Positions 7,197-7,892 of a stretch of 7,892 nt of DNA are shown here, piece after piece. Positions within the stretch are counted from its first letter, which is position 1; every line of letters starts with the position of its first letter. Both the position numbers and the translations under genes were made by a program. The DNA is from Anaerolineales bacterium (GTDB taxonomy: Bacteria > Chloroflexota > Anaerolineae > Anaerolineales > UBA4823). Location of the stretch: the NCBI GenBank assembly GCA_022865865.1, contig JALHTN010000099.1, positions 1 through 7,892 on the forward strand, written 5' to 3'. Below the pieces are notes generated by a model, which saw only the letters and a program-made list of their open reading frames with translations, was not told where the DNA came from and searched no databases.

Positions 7197-7225
7197 ATTA
7201 TAAGCTGATTGGGTGAGGCTGCGAT
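7197..7225 (-). promoter_or_regulatory. Candidate sigma-70 promoter for the oxidoreductase gene
   Basis: A perfect -10 TATAAT lies on the minus strand at 7202-7197. The best -35 with a 17-base spacer is ATCGCA (7225-7220; 3 of 6). Transcription would start near 7190, leaving a leader of about 20 bases that includes the AAGGA ribosome site. The position relative to the gene is right; the -35 is weak. Confidence 0.45.
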
Positions 7226-7305
7226 GAACATTCTTGAACTGAGGAGAAGGAAGAAAACTGAGAAAATGTAATGACTGATCGAATTTTGCGGTCCACCATA
7301 ATATC

Positions 7306-7333
7306 TGGATAATCGCCGGTATGCATGTATAAT
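7306..7333 (+). promoter_or_regulatory. Candidate sigma-70 promoter for the GrdB-like gene
   Basis: On the plus strand, -35 TGGATA (7306-7311; 4 of 6) is separated by 16 bases from a perfect -10 TATAAT (7328-7333). Transcription would start near 7340 with a leader of about 38 bases. That leader contains an 8-base perfect palindrome, TTGCGCAA (7347-7354), and then the ribosome site GGAG (7367-7370). Confidence 0.45.
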
Positions 7334-7377
7334 CCCCCATATTCAATTGCGCAAACACTCTCCTCTGGAGCACTAAC

Positions 7378-7892
7378 ATGACCAATAACCTAGCAAAAGA
7401 AACATTCGAAGAATTCAAGAACTCGTTCTCGTATGGTTCGAGAACAGATATGAACTTCAAATTTCTAAAATCACTCTCAATTAAAGAAGGCGGAGAATTT
7501 TTCCGGGAACTGCTGTGGAAAATCGGTGATGCCAGCAATAATGACAATCTCGGACAGGTGGTCGAGCATGTTTATAACTGGCAGGTCAAGGCTTACACGG
7601 GGAAACCAAGCTGGGAGTACGATGAATCGCCATTTTCTCACCTGGGAAAACCGCTTTCAGAATCAAGCATTGGGCTGTTGACAACCAGCGGGCACTATGT
7701 CGAAGGTGAAGATCCAGAGCCATTTGGAGTAAAAGGAATGGATCAGGGCATTGCGCAGGCGCGCATCTCGGATTTTATCAAATCCGAGCCCGTCCTTTCA
7801 ACGATTCCGACTGACTCAGCAAGAGAAAACCTGCGGGTTCGCCATGGTGGCTATGACATTCGAGCAGCAGAGCAGGATTTCAATACTGTTCT
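7378..7892 (+). CDS. GrdB-like glycine/sarcosine/betaine reductase selenoprotein B family protein (partial)
   Basis: An open frame starts at ATG 7378 and runs off the right edge after 171 full codons; the 3' end is missing. GGAG at 7367-7370, 7 bases upstream, supports the start. The N-terminal 90 residues resemble nothing I can name. From about 93 the pattern is family-like: SESSIGLLTTSGHYVEGEDP (94-113), EPFG (114-117) and RVRHGGYDIRAAEQD (153-167). The last resembles the 'THGGYD...D.N..FPLDRL' segment of GrdB/PrdB reductase subunits. Classical GrdB is the selenocysteine-containing substrate-binding part of clostridial glycine, sarcosine or betaine reductases. Many non-fermenting bacteria carry stand-alone homologues of unknown substrate, and this looks like one of them. 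The part where the Sec/Cys active site would fall is outside the window, so the redox residue cannot be judged. No in-frame TGA occurs in the visible part. Confidence 0.82.
   Translation, partial: MTNNLAKETFEEFKNSFSYGSRTDMNFKFLKSLSIKEGGEFFRELLWKIGDASNNDNLGQVVEHVYNWQVKAYTGKPSWEYDESPFSHLGKPLSESSIGLLTTSGHYVEGEDPEPFGVKGMDQGIAQARISDFIKSEPVLSTIPTDSARENLRVRHGGYDIRAAEQDFNTV

Overview
The window looks like an ordinary chromosomal stretch of a free-living bacterium of moderate GC content. The gene mix fits a Chloroflexota (Anaerolineae-like) genome best: an F420-type luciferase-like oxidoreductase, a GrdB-like reductase protein, an M3 oligopeptidase, and a membrane sulfatase-like protein next to a short 'YLDPGSGSY' protein and a two-part methyltransferase. 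This placement is inferred from gene content and remembered family distributions. No rRNA or tRNA marker is present to confirm it. I see no mobile element, CRISPR array, tRNA or rRNA.

Six genes run leftward on the minus strand and one partial gene runs rightward at the right end. In order of minus-strand transcription they are: luciferase-like F420-dependent oxidoreductase (7170-6322), M3/PepF oligoendopeptidase (6241-4421), a 270-base gap holding a TATAAT box, hemolysin III/PAQR-type membrane protein (4150-3476), sulfatase-superfamily membrane protein (3439-1847), a 75-residue membrane protein with an AYLDPGSGSY motif (1744-1517), and a SAM-dependent methyltransferase (1545-142) that overlaps the small gene by 29 bases. 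The last 141 bases at the left edge hold no convincing gene. At the right edge a GrdB-like gene (7378 to window end, cut off) diverges from the oxidoreductase across a 207-base intergenic region with a candidate promoter facing each way.

The genes fall into two groups. The oxidoreductase and peptidase look like soluble metabolic enzymes. The sulfatase-like protein, small membrane protein and methyltransferase form a plausible cell-envelope unit: an extracytoplasmic hydrolase or transferase, a small membrane partner, and a cytoplasmic enzyme. The small gene and the methyltransferase share a good candidate promoter and are probably translationally coupled.

The most interesting observation is in the methyltransferase. 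Its N-terminal half carries residues spaced like the catalytic loop and metal-binding Asp of protein-kinase/aminoglycoside-phosphotransferase folds (D123, N128, D140). It may therefore be a kinase-like/methyltransferase fusion.
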